A stretch of DNA of 64,000 nucleotides from NCBI RefSeq assembly GCF_000379605.1, contig NZ_KB902578.1, positions 222,291 to 286,290 on the forward strand. The letters run 5' to 3'. Under the pieces are notes generated by a model. The model saw nothing but the letters and a program-made list of their open reading frames with translations, did no database searches and had not been told where the DNA came from. Source of the DNA: Rhizobium giardinii bv. giardinii H152 (GTDB taxonomy: Bacteria > Pseudomonadota > Alphaproteobacteria > Rhizobiales > Rhizobiaceae). Numbering within the stretch: position 1 is the first letter of the stretch; each line of letters begins with the position of its first letter. A program made the position numbers and the translations under genes. Below, in pieces: positions 43,954 to 51,883 of this stretch.

Positions 43954-45393
43954 TTGACTCATATTGCGAGACTTAACACGCCCTTGCCGGCGGATACGCC
44001 CGGGCCGCATACCGCGCGCCTTGCCCTGATTTGCGTCATAGCGACCTTTGGCGGCTTGTTGTTCGGCTACGATACGGGCGTGATCAACGGCGCACTCGAA
44101 CCGATGAAGGCGGATCTGGGACTTTCTCCCGCCAGGGAAGGTTTCGTGGTCAGCATTCTGATCTTCGGCGCGGCGATCGGCGCCCTTGTGGGTGGCCAGC
44201 TTGCCGACAAGTACGGGCGGCGTCAGAACATCCTGATGCTGTCAGTCATCTTCATCCTTGGTACGCTTGGCTGCGCGCTGTCGCCCAATTGGCAGGTTCT
44301 GGGCGTCTTCCGCTTCGTGCTGGGGCTTGCCGTGGGCGGGGCCTCGGCAACAGTGCCGATCTACCTTGCCGAGGTCTCACCCTACGAGCGGCGCGGCAGC
44401 CTGGTCAGCCGAAACGAAGTGATGATCGTGTCCGGGCAGTTTGCGGCTTTCGTCTTCAACGCAATCATCTTCAATATATGGGGTGAGCACGACAGTGTGT
44501 GGCGCTACATGCTGGTCATCGCGGTCCTGCCCGCAATTGCGCTGCTGATTGGTATGCTGCGCATGCCGGAAAGCCCACGCTGGCTGTCGTCGCAGAACCG
44601 TGACAAGGAAGCACTTGCCGTTCTCAAGCAGATCCGCACCCCGGCGCGGGCCGAGGCGGAGATGGCCGAGGTACGCAGGCTGGCAGAAGAGGAAAAGGAG
44701 GAGCGGCTGGGCGGCTGGGCCGATCTTCGCACACCCTGGATTCGTCGCCTGCTTTTCATCGGCATGGGGCTCGGCATTTTCCAGCAGCTGACCGGCATCA
44801 ACTCGATCATGTATTACGGGACGCAACTGCTGCAGGATGCGGGCTTCTCCAGCGGCGGGGCGATCATCGCCAATACCTTCAACGGGCTCTTCAGCGTTTT
44901 GGGAATTTTGACTGGCCTCCTCGTCATGAACAAGATCGACAGGCGCGTCATGTTGCTCGGAGGCTTTGCCTTGACGACCACCTGCCACCTGCTGATCGGC
45001 CTCACCGCCCTCATGATGCCGGACGTGGCCCTCAAGCCCTACTCCATCCTGCTCTTCGTGGTCGGGTTCGTGTTTTCGATGCAAGGCACGATCGGCCCAC
45101 TGGTCTGGTTGCTGCTGGCGGAGATATTCCCGTTGAAGATTCGCAGCTTTGCCATGGGAGTCTGCGTGTTCATGCTCTGGATTGCCAACGCCGTCGTAGC
45201 GTTCGCATTCCCACCGGTCGTCCAAGCGCTCGGCATAGCGCCGTCGTTTTTCATCTTCGCCGTTCTGGGGGTATTCGCCTTGATCTTCATCGCGACCATG
45301 GTGCCGGAAACGCGGGGCAAGACCCTGGAGGAGTTCGAAGAGGAGGTCCGCACAAAATATGCCGGCGAATCCGTCGGCCTGGCCCTCACATAG
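43954..45393 (+). CDS. MFS sugar porter family transporter
   Basis: The 479-residue transporter has twelve predicted helices. Sugar porter signatures are present: GGLLFGYDTGVINGAL, LADKYGRRQN, VGGASATVPIYLAEVSPYERRG, MPESPRWL, QQLTGINSIMYYG and PETRGKTLEEFEEE. It probably carries a hexose, pentose or inositol by proton symport. The start is a TTG at 43954 with a near-perfect AGGAGGAGA about seven bases upstream. The ATG at 43888 has no such site. It is divergent from the LacI regulator and followed by a strong hairpin. Confidence 0.93.
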   Translation: MTHIARLNTPLPADTPGPHTARLALICVIATFGGLLFGYDTGVINGALEPMKADLGLSPAREGFVVSILIFGAAIGALVGGQLADKYGRRQNILMLSVIFILGTLGCALSPNWQVLGVFRFVLGLAVGGASATVPIYLAEVSPYERRGSLVSRNEVMIVSGQFAAFVFNAIIFNIWGEHDSVWRYMLVIAVLPAIALLIGMLRMPESPRWLSSQNRDKEALAVLKQIRTPARAEAEMAEVRRLAEEEKEERLGGWADLRTPWIRRLLFIGMGLGIFQQLTGINSIMYYGTQLLQDAGFSSGGAIIANTFNGLFSVLGILTGLLVMNKIDRRVMLLGGFALTTTCHLLIGLTALMMPDVALKPYSILLFVVGFVFSMQGTIGPLVWLLLAEIFPLKIRSFAMGVCVFMLWIANAVVAFAFPPVVQALGIAPSFFIFAVLGVFALIFIATMVPETRGKTLEEFEEEVRTKYAGESVGLALT

Positions 45394-45400
45394 CGTGCAA

Positions 45401-45428
45401 GGAAACCGCGGCCCGTGCCGCGGTTTCC
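45401..45428 (+). terminator. Strong hairpin after the sugar porter
   Basis: A 12-bp perfect stem, GGAAACCGCGGC with GCCGCGGTTTCC, and a 4-base loop, eight bases after the stop codon. A poor T-tract follows. It lies between convergent genes (sugar porter and ogt). Confidence 0.7.
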
Positions 45429-45457
45429 TCATCCCGGTTGCCGGCACTCACCTTGAC

Positions 45458-46015
45458 TCATAGCGCCAGCGACTGTTGTGCCGGCTCCGGCGGGGCCAGA
45501 TGGACGCCTTCCAGTTCCAGCATGTGCACCTTGGCGGTTGCGCCGCCGGGGGCGGAAAAACCGCCGACCCTGCCGCCGGCGGCGAGCACCCGATGGCACG
45601 GGATGATGAGCGGCACCGGGTTCCTTGCCATGGCCTGCCCGACATCGCGGGCGGCTTGCGGACCGGCCCCGAGCTCCTTGGCCAGTGTGCCGTAGGTGGT
45701 CGTATGGCCCCAACCGACGCGGCGCAGGGCGGCATAGACCCGCTTGAAGAATTCGTCCTGCCCCTCAAGATCGAGCCGGATGTCCGAAAAATCGATCTCT
45801 TCGCCGTTGAAATAGCGTTTCGCAGCGGTGATGGCTTCGTTTACCGCCGTCGGCGGGGCGGCGCGCTCGGCATCAGGCATGCGGCGCAGGAGATTTCGCT
45901 CGGTTGCCTCGGCGCTGCGCGTCGGCAACTGGAAGCGCACGACGCCGACGCTGTTCCAGGCGATGCCGCAGTAGCCGCCAGCGGTTTCGAAGACATGATA
46001 TTGGGACGCGGCCAT
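45458..46015 (-). CDS. ogt: Methylated-DNA--[protein]-cysteine S-methyltransferase
   Basis: The 185-residue suicide repair protein removes alkyl groups from O6-guanine. The acceptor motif IIPCHRVLAAGG contains the reactive cysteine. TTYGTLAKELGAGPQAARDVGQAMARNP is the DNA-binding helix-turn-helix with its arginine finger. It lacks the Ada N-terminal domain, so it is an Ogt type. It is divergent from the 2H phosphoesterase-like gene, whose promoter has a LexA-type box. Confidence 0.93.
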   Translation of the reverse strand: MAASQYHVFETAGGYCGIAWNSVGVVRFQLPTRSAEATERNLLRRMPDAERAAPPTAVNEAITAAKRYFNGEEIDFSDIRLDLEGQDEFFKRVYAALRRVGWGHTTTYGTLAKELGAGPQAARDVGQAMARNPVPLIIPCHRVLAAGGRVGGFSAPGGATAKVHMLELEGVHLAPPEPAQQSLAL

Positions 46016-46260
46016 GCCAAAGCTCCTTCAGTTCGTTCCCGCCGAGCCGGGGTGTGGGGGTATCCGAGAAACCGGCGCCGACGAGCGAGGCGATGATCTT
46101 TTAGAATAACCCGATTCTCCCCCAGTTTGGCCCTCGATGCCACCCGTTTCTTGCTTAAGGCGGGGCATCGAGCCGGGAATCGTCCGCTGCCACCGCCTTC
46201 GGAATTCAACGGGTTCTCAAAATCGGACATTCCCTGCCTCCATGGGAATAGATTCACAAT

Positions 46261-46303
46261 GTTCCCGTTTTGTTCTTGATCTCATGCGGGACTCGGCTAT
46301 AAT
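46261..46303 (+). promoter_or_regulatory. Promoter with LexA-type box (GTTC-N7-GTTC)
   Basis: GTTC-N7-GTTC at 46261-46275 directly abuts a sigma70-like promoter, TTGATC (46276-46281)-N16-TATAAT (46298-46303), about 30 bases before the chosen start codon. GTTC-N7-GTTC is the LexA box of alphaproteobacteria, so DNA-damage control is expected. The 318-base gap with divergent ogt holds nothing else recognisable. Confidence 0.6.
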
Positions 46304-46333
46304 CGGGTCATTCAAAAAGAGATGAGGTCTGCC

Positions 46334-46960
46334 ATGCTTGGAAAAGCCGGGAATGAAGCTTTGCGTCGTGATCAGAAGTCGTTTGCCTATGCCAATGGAG
46401 GCAAGGCGCGAAAATTCGATGATGCCGGAAAGAGCAATCTGCTTCTGGCGATCGTGCCGGAGCGCGACGTGGCGTTGAAGGCCGCCGAGATCGGCCGCGC
46501 GGTATCGCAACGGCATGGATTGTCGACAGGCTCCCGCCCGCATGATCTCATGCATGTCTCGCTGAATGCCGTTGGCAAATATGCCGATTTTCCCGATGAT
46601 ATCGCTTTTGCCGTGTCGGCTGCGATGGCGACGGTCAAGGCGGCGCCCTTCGAGGTGACGTTCGACCGGGTCATGCATGTCGCCAGCGCCAATGCCGTCG
46701 TGCTTGGCAATGCCGTGCGCAGCGAGGAGATCATGGATCTGCATGTGCAACTGGCCAAGGAAATGTGGGCTGTCGGGCTGACCTTCAGCTACAATCCTCG
46801 CTTCATGCCGCACATGACGCTTCTCGATGATGCGGCGCCTGTTGCGGAGCACAGGCTCGTCGAGCCGGTCAGCTGGATTGCGCGCGAGTTCGTTCTCATC
46901 CGCAGTGTCACCGGCAAGAGCGACTACGACTTTATCGACCGCTGGCCGCTGCTGGACTGA
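46334..46960 (+). CDS. 2'-5' RNA ligase-like 2H phosphoesterase
   Basis: The 208-residue protein shows the two H-x-S/T motifs of the 2H phosphoesterase superfamily: MHVSL (H74) and PHMTLL (H160). Members hydrolyse cyclic 2',3'-phosphates or ligate RNA 2'-5'. The physiological substrate in rhizobia is unknown. The ATG at 46334 has GAGG seven bases upstream; the ATG at 46322 is an alternative. Its promoter carries a LexA-type box, so it may be SOS-induced. It is followed by yffB-like, RHH and ybaK-like genes. Confidence 0.82.
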   Translation: MLGKAGNEALRRDQKSFAYANGGKARKFDDAGKSNLLLAIVPERDVALKAAEIGRAVSQRHGLSTGSRPHDLMHVSLNAVGKYADFPDDIAFAVSAAMATVKAAPFEVTFDRVMHVASANAVVLGNAVRSEEIMDLHVQLAKEMWAVGLTFSYNPRFMPHMTLLDDAAPVAEHRLVEPVSWIAREFVLIRSVTGKSDYDFIDRWPLLD

Positions 46961-47039
46961 GGCGGCCATTAATCGCTGCTTGATGTTTGTCAGCGTCATG
47001 CTATCCCGCTTGCCGGCAAGCAAAGGGATGGCATGACGC

Positions 47040-47417
47040 ATGAGCGTGACGATTTACGGCATCAAGAACTGCGACACGATGAAGAAAGCGCGCACCTGGC
47101 TGGACGGCCAAGGCATTGCCTATGATTTCCACGACTACAAGGCAGCCGGCATTTCGCAGGAGACGCTCCGGCGCTGGTGCGCGGCGCTCGGCTGGGAAAC
47201 CGTGCTCAACCGCGCCGGCACCACGTTTCGCGCTCTGCCCGATGCCGACAAGGCGGGGTTGGACGAGGGCAGGGCGATTGCGCTGATGCTCGCCCAGCCG
47301 TCGATGATCAAGCGACCTTTGCTGGATCGTGATGGAGCATTCACGGCAGGCTTCAAGCCGGAGGTTTACGAGCGTATCTTTTCTGCTGTCGATGGCGGAA
47401 AGGAGGTATTGAAATGA
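47040..47417 (+). CDS. ArsC/Spx family reductase (YffB type)
   Basis: The 125-residue thioredoxin-fold protein has the family start VTIYGIKNCDTMKKARTWLD, with one N-terminal cysteine in a C-x-x-M site. LNRAGTTFRALP and PSMIKRPLLDRDG are also present. YffB-like proteins are related to arsenate reductase but have an uncertain role, perhaps glutathione-dependent. Its last codon overlaps the next gene's start (ATGA). Confidence 0.88.
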   Translation: MSVTIYGIKNCDTMKKARTWLDGQGIAYDFHDYKAAGISQETLRRWCAALGWETVLNRAGTTFRALPDADKAGLDEGRAIALMLAQPSMIKRPLLDRDGAFTAGFKPEVYERIFSAVDGGKEVLK

Positions 47418-47629
47418 GCACACCGACGATCCGTCTTCCGAACGATCAGCACGAGCGCTTGAAGGCGCTTGCGTCGGCCCGCGGGTTCAGCCTCAACACG
47501 CTCTTCGAAGAGCTTTCCGAAACGGCGCTTGCAGAGTTCGATGCGAAAACGCGTGTTCGGCCGGATCGAGGGAGCGAGCGGCGGCGCCTCGACGTTCTCG
47601 ATCACCTCGATCGCGCCCACAGGGGCTGA
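47414..47629 (+). CDS. Small ribbon-helix-helix (HicB/CopG-like) protein
   Basis: The 71-residue protein has an RHH DNA-binding motif at its start (TIRLPNDQHERLKALASARGFSLNTLFEEL). Database names for such proteins often say HicB-family antitoxin, but no toxin gene is adjacent. It is translationally coupled to the yffB-like gene (4-base overlap). It may be an orphan transcriptional regulator. Confidence 0.8.
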   Translation: MSTPTIRLPNDQHERLKALASARGFSLNTLFEELSETALAEFDAKTRVRPDRGSERRRLDVLDHLDRAHRG

Positions 47630-47659
47630 ACCATCCTCCTCGCGAAATTGACGGAACCC

Positions 47660-48133
47660 ATGTCGAAAAGCACCCGTGCAACGCTTGCGCTGACAAAGGC
47701 CGGAGCCGCCTTTACGGTTCACACCTACGATTATGATCCCTCCGCCGACCGGATCGGCATGGCGGCGGCGGAAGCACTGGGCGAGGAGCCGCGCCGTGTC
47801 CTGAAGACGCTGATGGCGGAGGTGGATGGCAAGCCGGTCTGCGTCGTCGTGCCGTCCGATCGCGAGGTCAGCATGAAGAAGCTGGCAGCCGCCTTTCGTG
47901 GCAAGTCGGCGAACATGATGAAGCCGGCAGAGGCGGAGCGATTGACCGGCTACCATGTGGGCGGCATCAGTCCGTTCGGGCAGAAGAAGCAGGTCCCGAC
48001 GGCGATCGAGGCGGAAGCGCTCGTCGAGCCGCTCGTCTATATCAACGGCGGTCAGCGCGGCCTGCAGGTGCGGCTTGCTCCCGAGGTTGCGCGCCAGGCC
48101 TTGAACGCCGTTGCCGCGCCGCTGGTTGCCTGA
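47660..48133 (+). CDS. ybaK: Cys-tRNA(Pro)/Cys-tRNA(Cys) deacylase YbaK-like
   Basis: The 157-residue protein has the YbaK/ProX editing domain: TLMAEVDGKPVCVVVPSDREVSMKKLAAAF (with the lysine needed for editing), YHVGGISPFGQKKQ and VYINGGQRGLQVRL. It removes mischarged cysteine from tRNA(Pro). The ATG at 47660 is preferred over a TTG at 47648. It is convergent with the marR gene, four bases apart. Confidence 0.92.
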   Translation: MSKSTRATLALTKAGAAFTVHTYDYDPSADRIGMAAAEALGEEPRRVLKTLMAEVDGKPVCVVVPSDREVSMKKLAAAFRGKSANMMKPAEAERLTGYHVGGISPFGQKKQVPTAIEAEALVEPLVYINGGQRGLQVRLAPEVARQALNAVAAPLVA

Positions 48134-48136
48134 AGC

Positions 48137-48592
48137 TCAGAGCAATCGCGACAACAGGTCCGCAAGTTGCGCGGCCCCGGCGTCCGGCAGCCTTGCCCCG
48201 ACATGCTTGGCGATGGCCCTGGCATAGACGTCCCACATCGTCGAACGCAGGGCGCGGCCTTTTTCCGTAATCACCACCCAGCGGCCGCGGCCATCGTCGT
48301 CGAAGACCTGTCGTTCGACCAGGCCTTCCCGCTCCAGCCGGTCGATCAGGCGCGAGAGATTGTATTGCGCCAGAAGCGTGCGCTCTTCGATCTCGAACGG
48401 CCGCAAGCGTCCGCCATGGGCGCGGGAGAGCTCCCAGAGCACATCGTACCAGCCAAGCCCCGGCAGGCCGGCGGCCTTTAGGTCATGCTCGATCAGGGCA
48501 AGCAGCCTTTGCTGTGCCCGCATCAGGTTGACCCAGGCCTGCGTGACATCGGGGCTCGGTGCGGGAGCGGGTGCGTCTTCTTTATCGGACAT
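48137..48592 (-). CDS. MarR family transcriptional regulator
   Basis: The 151-residue winged-helix regulator has GWYDVLWELSRAHGGRLRPFEIEE, LLAQYNLSRLIDRLEREGLVERQ and the wing DDDGRGRWVVITEKGRAL. It is divergent from a GST gene. Two similar operator-like sites lie between them, one overlapping its own start. The start at 48592 excludes an upstream stretch that overlaps the operators. Confidence 0.9.
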   Translation of the reverse strand: MSDKEDAPAPAPSPDVTQAWVNLMRAQQRLLALIEHDLKAAGLPGLGWYDVLWELSRAHGGRLRPFEIEERTLLAQYNLSRLIDRLEREGLVERQVFDDDGRGRWVVITEKGRALRSTMWDVYARAIAKHVGARLPDAGAAQLADLLSRLL

Positions 48593-48652
48593 ACATGCAT
48601 CTACATCTAACTTGACGGCGCTGGCAAATGCTAATACATGCAGTTGCATCTA
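48591..48652. promoter_or_regulatory. Paired MarR operator-like sites between marR and GST
   Basis: Two copies of ATACATGCA-n-CATCTA: 48591-48609 and 48634-48652. The second is a near-palindrome (TACATGCA/TGCATCTA). Their starts are 43 bases apart, about four helical turns. They overlap the marR start and the GST leader. Confidence 0.55.
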
Positions 48653-48670
48653 AATAGTCGGAGTAATCCC

Positions 48671-49363
48671 ATGCAATCCGAAAAACTCACCCTCATCAGC
48701 CATTATCTCTGCCCCTACGTGCAGCGCGCCTCGATCGTGCTGGCGGAAAAGGGGGTGGCCTTCGAGCGGCGATATATCGATCTCGCTGCCAAGCCGGATT
48801 GGTTTCTGCGCGTTTCGCCGCTCGGCAAGGTGCCGCTGCTGGCAATCCCGCAGGCCGGCCGCGACGACGCGATCCTGTTCGAAAGCACCGTGATCTGCGA
48901 ATATCTGGAGGAAACCCAGGCAGGTGCGCCGCTGCACCCGGCCGATCCGCTGACCCGTGCGCGCCATCGCGGCTGGATGGAATTCGGCTCGTCGATGCTT
49001 GCCGATCTCTGGGTTTACGAGACGACCAAGGATGCCGAACAGTTCGAAGCCAAGCGCCAAGTGCTCGCGGCAAAATTCGTTACACTTGAACAGGAGTTGG
49101 GGGACGGACCCTATTTCGCGGGCGAGCACTTCCGCATGGTCGATGCCGTCTTCGCGCCGGTGTTCCGCTATTTCGAGCTGTTCGAAAGTCTGTTCGACAG
49201 CGGCATCTTCGACGGGAAGCCACGCGTCAACGCCTGGCGCAAGGCGCTTGCCGCCCGGCCGAGCGTCGTGGAGGCGGTCACAGCCGATTATCGGGAGCGC
49301 CTCATGGCCTTCCTGCACCGGCATGACGCCTATCTTCTGGCGCGCAGCAAGCTCGCGGCCTGA
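48671..49363 (+). CDS. Glutathione S-transferase family protein
   Basis: The 230-residue GST starts with LTLISHYLCPYVQRASIVLA. It has a cysteine-type active site, SPLGKVPLLAI and ESTVICEYLEETQAG. It is a paralog of the island GST at 38883 with near-identical motifs throughout. It is likely repressed by the divergent MarR and induced by an electrophile or phenolic compound. The ATG at 48671 has GGAG seven bases upstream. Confidence 0.9.
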   Translation: MQSEKLTLISHYLCPYVQRASIVLAEKGVAFERRYIDLAAKPDWFLRVSPLGKVPLLAIPQAGRDDAILFESTVICEYLEETQAGAPLHPADPLTRARHRGWMEFGSSMLADLWVYETTKDAEQFEAKRQVLAAKFVTLEQELGDGPYFAGEHFRMVDAVFAPVFRYFELFESLFDSGIFDGKPRVNAWRKALAARPSVVEAVTADYRERLMAFLHRHDAYLLARSKLAA

Positions 49364-49406
49364 TCGATGATGTGATGGGCGGCACTCGCAAAAGCCTTCT
49401 GTTTTG

Positions 49407-49551
49407 GTCCGAAGCGCATTAAACAGGGGTTCGGACTAGAGCCGGATGATTTTAGGTCGAATTGACCTAAAATCTGAATCCGCTCTAGAATCAAATAAGT
49501 AGAGCATGATGTCGTCCGAAAACCGCTTACACTTTTCGGCATCATGCTCTA
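49407..49551. repeat. Composite of three palindromes upstream of the aminopeptidase gene
   Basis: Three inverted repeats in series: GTCCGAA/TTCGGAC (49407-49436), a TAGAGC...GCTCTA unit with GATTTTAGGTC/GACCTAAAATC arms (49437-49487), and TAGAGCATGATG.../...CATCATGCTCTA (49500-49551). The last is the family seen, degenerate, at 18655-18706. Such mosaics are common between rhizobial genes. Confidence 0.75.
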
Positions 49552-49568
49552 ACAAGTCAGGATATGCG

Positions 49569-50822
49569 ATGACCTTCCATTCTCCCGCCCATCAAGCCGT
49601 CGATCCCGTCAAGCTCGACAAGCTCGCTGAAGTCGCCGTCAAGGTGGGTTTGCGGCTCGAGCGCGGACAGGAACTGGTGATCACGTCGCCGATCGCCGCC
49701 TTGCCGCTGGTGCGCCTGATCACCAGGCACGCCTACATTGCCGGCGCTGCACTGGTCTCGACCTTCTATTCCGACGAGGAAACGACGCTTGCGCGCTATC
49801 GGCATGCGCCCGACGAGAGCTTCGACCGCGCGACGGACTGGCTCTATGACGGCATGGCCAAGGCTTACGGCAAGAATGCCGCCCGTCTCGCGATTTCGGG
49901 CGACAACCCGATGATGCTGGCGGCGCAGGACCCGGCCAAGGTGGCGCGCGCCAACAAGGCCAATTCGATCGCCTACAAGCCGGCACTGGAGAAGATCTCC
50001 AATTTCGACATCAACTGGAACATCATCTCCTATCCGAACCCGGCCTGGGCTAGGCAGATGTTTCCGGGCGATCCTGAACACGTTGCCGTCGAAAAGCTCG
50101 CCAATGCGATCTTTACCGCCTCGCGCGTCGATGTCGACGATCCGATTGCGGCGTGGGCAGAGCACAATGCCAATCTCGCCCGGCGTTCGTCCTGGCTGAA
50201 CGGCGAGCGTTTCTCAGCCCTGCATTTCACCGGCCCCGGCACGGACCTGACGGTCGGCCTGGCTGACGGCCATGAATGGCACGGCGGCGCCTCGACCGCC
50301 AAGAACGGCATCACCTGCAATCCGAACATCCCGACCGAGGAAGTCTTCACCACGCCGCATGCTCTGCGTGTCGAAGGCCATGTGTCGAGCACCAAGCCCC
50401 TGTCGCATCAGGGCACGCTGATCGACAACATCCAGGTTCGTTTCGAAGGCGGCCGGATCGTCGAGGCCAAGGCCACCAAGGGCGAGGAAGTGCTGAAGAA
50501 GGTGCTGGATACCGACGAGGGTGCGCGGCGCCTGGGCGAAGTGGCGCTGGTGCCGCATTCCTCGCCGATTTCGGCAAGCGGCGTCTTGTTCTACAACACC
50601 CTCTTCGACGAGAATGCCTCCTGCCATATCGCGCTTGGCCAGTGCTATTCCAAATGCTTCCTTGACGGCGCGTCGCTGAGCCAGGAGCAGATCAAGGCGC
50701 AGGGCGGCAATTCCAGCCTGATCCACATCGACTGGATGATCGGTTCCGGCGAGGTCGACATCGATGGTGTCCGGCCGGATGGCGCCAAGGTCCCGGTGAT
50801 GCGCCAGGGCGAGTGGGCCTGA
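49569..50822 (+). CDS. M29 family aminopeptidase
   Basis: The 417-residue metallopeptidase resembles aminopeptidase T/PepS. Family stretches carrying metal ligands are IPTEEVFTTPHALRVEGHVS (glutamate), LVPHSSPIS, ENASCHIALGQCY and LIHIDWMIGSGEVDIDG. It probably releases N-terminal residues from peptides in the cytosol using two divalent metals. The ATG at 49569 follows AGGA; the in-frame extension to 49506 lies within the palindrome. Confidence 0.92.
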   Translation: MTFHSPAHQAVDPVKLDKLAEVAVKVGLRLERGQELVITSPIAALPLVRLITRHAYIAGAALVSTFYSDEETTLARYRHAPDESFDRATDWLYDGMAKAYGKNAARLAISGDNPMMLAAQDPAKVARANKANSIAYKPALEKISNFDINWNIISYPNPAWARQMFPGDPEHVAVEKLANAIFTASRVDVDDPIAAWAEHNANLARRSSWLNGERFSALHFTGPGTDLTVGLADGHEWHGGASTAKNGITCNPNIPTEEVFTTPHALRVEGHVSSTKPLSHQGTLIDNIQVRFEGGRIVEAKATKGEEVLKKVLDTDEGARRLGEVALVPHSSPISASGVLFYNTLFDENASCHIALGQCYSKCFLDGASLSQEQIKAQGGNSSLIHIDWMIGSGEVDIDGVRPDGAKVPVMRQGEWA

Positions 50823-50905
50823 CCACCGCCGGGATCATCGGCAGAGCTGGCTGACCGAACGGCTCTACTTCGATCTTCAAGCTGCGGCGGCAAAGAAAAC
50901 AGCGG

Positions 50906-51808
50906 TTAGGACCTGACGGGCAGGGCTGCGATGGGAGCGGTCGTTCGCCGCGCCATCTGCGTCCGTTGTGCCATCCAGACGCTGACCAGCACGGCAGCCA
51001 TGCCGATGATCTGCACCATCGTCAGGTTCTGCCCAAGCACGCCCCAGCCGAGCAGCGTCGCCACCAGCGGGCTGAGGAAACCGAGTGATGCGACGGCCGC
51101 GGGCTCGAGTTTAGACAGGCCGCGAAACCACAACAGATAGGTGAAGGCAGCACCGATCAGGCCGAGCCAGGCAATGCCCAGCACATTTGCCAGTGTCGGC
51201 GTCGGCAGGGCGGGTTCAAGCAGCACGGCGATGGGCAAAAGCAGCACGCCGCCGGCGGTCAGTTGCCAGGCGGTAAAGGTCAGGCTTGAAACCGGCGGCG
51301 TCCAGCGGCGGGTCAGAACCGTTCCGAAGGCCATGGAGACGGCGCCGGCAAGCCCGGCGATGATGCCGATCGGGTCGAGTGCTGCGCCGGGCGTCAGGAC
51401 CAGAAGACCGACGCCGGCCATTCCGACGGCGCCCGCCACGATCGCCAGCGGCCTGATTGCTGTGCCAATCAGCAGGCGTGCCAGCGCCACGACGATCAGC
51501 GGCTGGATGGCGCCGACCGTTGCGGCGACGCCGCCCGGCAGGCGGTAGGCGGAGACGAACAGCATTGCCCAGAAGAATGAGAAATTGAGTGCGCCGAGAA
51601 CGATCGAGCGCATCCACCAGATGCCTTGCGGCAACTGCCGGACGACGAGCAGCAGTACCAGGCCGGCCGGCAGGGCGCGCAGCAAGGCAACCGTCAGCGG
51701 ATAACCATGCGGCAGGAATTCGGTGGTGACCAGATAGGTGCTGCCCCAGATGGCGGGTGCAATGGCGGTCAGTCCGATATCGGGCAGGGAGGATGCATTT
51801 GTCTTCAT
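50906..51808 (-). CDS. EamA/DMT family transporter
   Basis: The 300-residue inner-membrane protein has ten predicted helices in two EamA repeats (WGSTYLVTTEFLPHGYPLTVALLRALPAG; AAFTYLLWFRGLSKLEPAAVASLGFLSPLVATLLG). Members export amino acids or metabolites. It is divergent from a MarR regulator with paired operators between them, so it is probably a regulated efflux pump. The substrate is unknown. Confidence 0.9.
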   Translation of the reverse strand: MKTNASSLPDIGLTAIAPAIWGSTYLVTTEFLPHGYPLTVALLRALPAGLVLLLVVRQLPQGIWWMRSIVLGALNFSFFWAMLFVSAYRLPGGVAATVGAIQPLIVVALARLLIGTAIRPLAIVAGAVGMAGVGLLVLTPGAALDPIGIIAGLAGAVSMAFGTVLTRRWTPPVSSLTFTAWQLTAGGVLLLPIAVLLEPALPTPTLANVLGIAWLGLIGAAFTYLLWFRGLSKLEPAAVASLGFLSPLVATLLGWGVLGQNLTMVQIIGMAAVLVSVWMAQRTQMARRTTAPIAALPVRS

Positions 51809-51815
51809 TTGAAGT

Positions 51816-51865
51816 ATCTCGATTTCAAGATAATATCATATCGCCATTTATCTTGACGTCAAGAT
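51816..51865. promoter_or_regulatory. Paired MarR operators between the exporter and its regulator
   Basis: ATCTTGACGTCAAGAT (51850-51865) is a perfect 16-bp palindrome. ATCTCGATTTCAAGAT (51816-51831) is a near copy 34 bases away. The consensus ATCTyGA-n2-TCAAGAT resembles known MarR-family sites. Confidence 0.65.
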
Positions 51866-51883
51866 GAATTCTTTCTAGATGGG

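Noticed and set aside
47414..47629. Toxin-antitoxin module
   Set aside because: Only the RHH protein is present; neighbours are YffB- and YbaK-like enzymes, not toxins.
49407..49551. CRISPR-like repeat array
   Set aside because: The units are different palindromes without regular spacers; they belong to dispersed intergenic elements.
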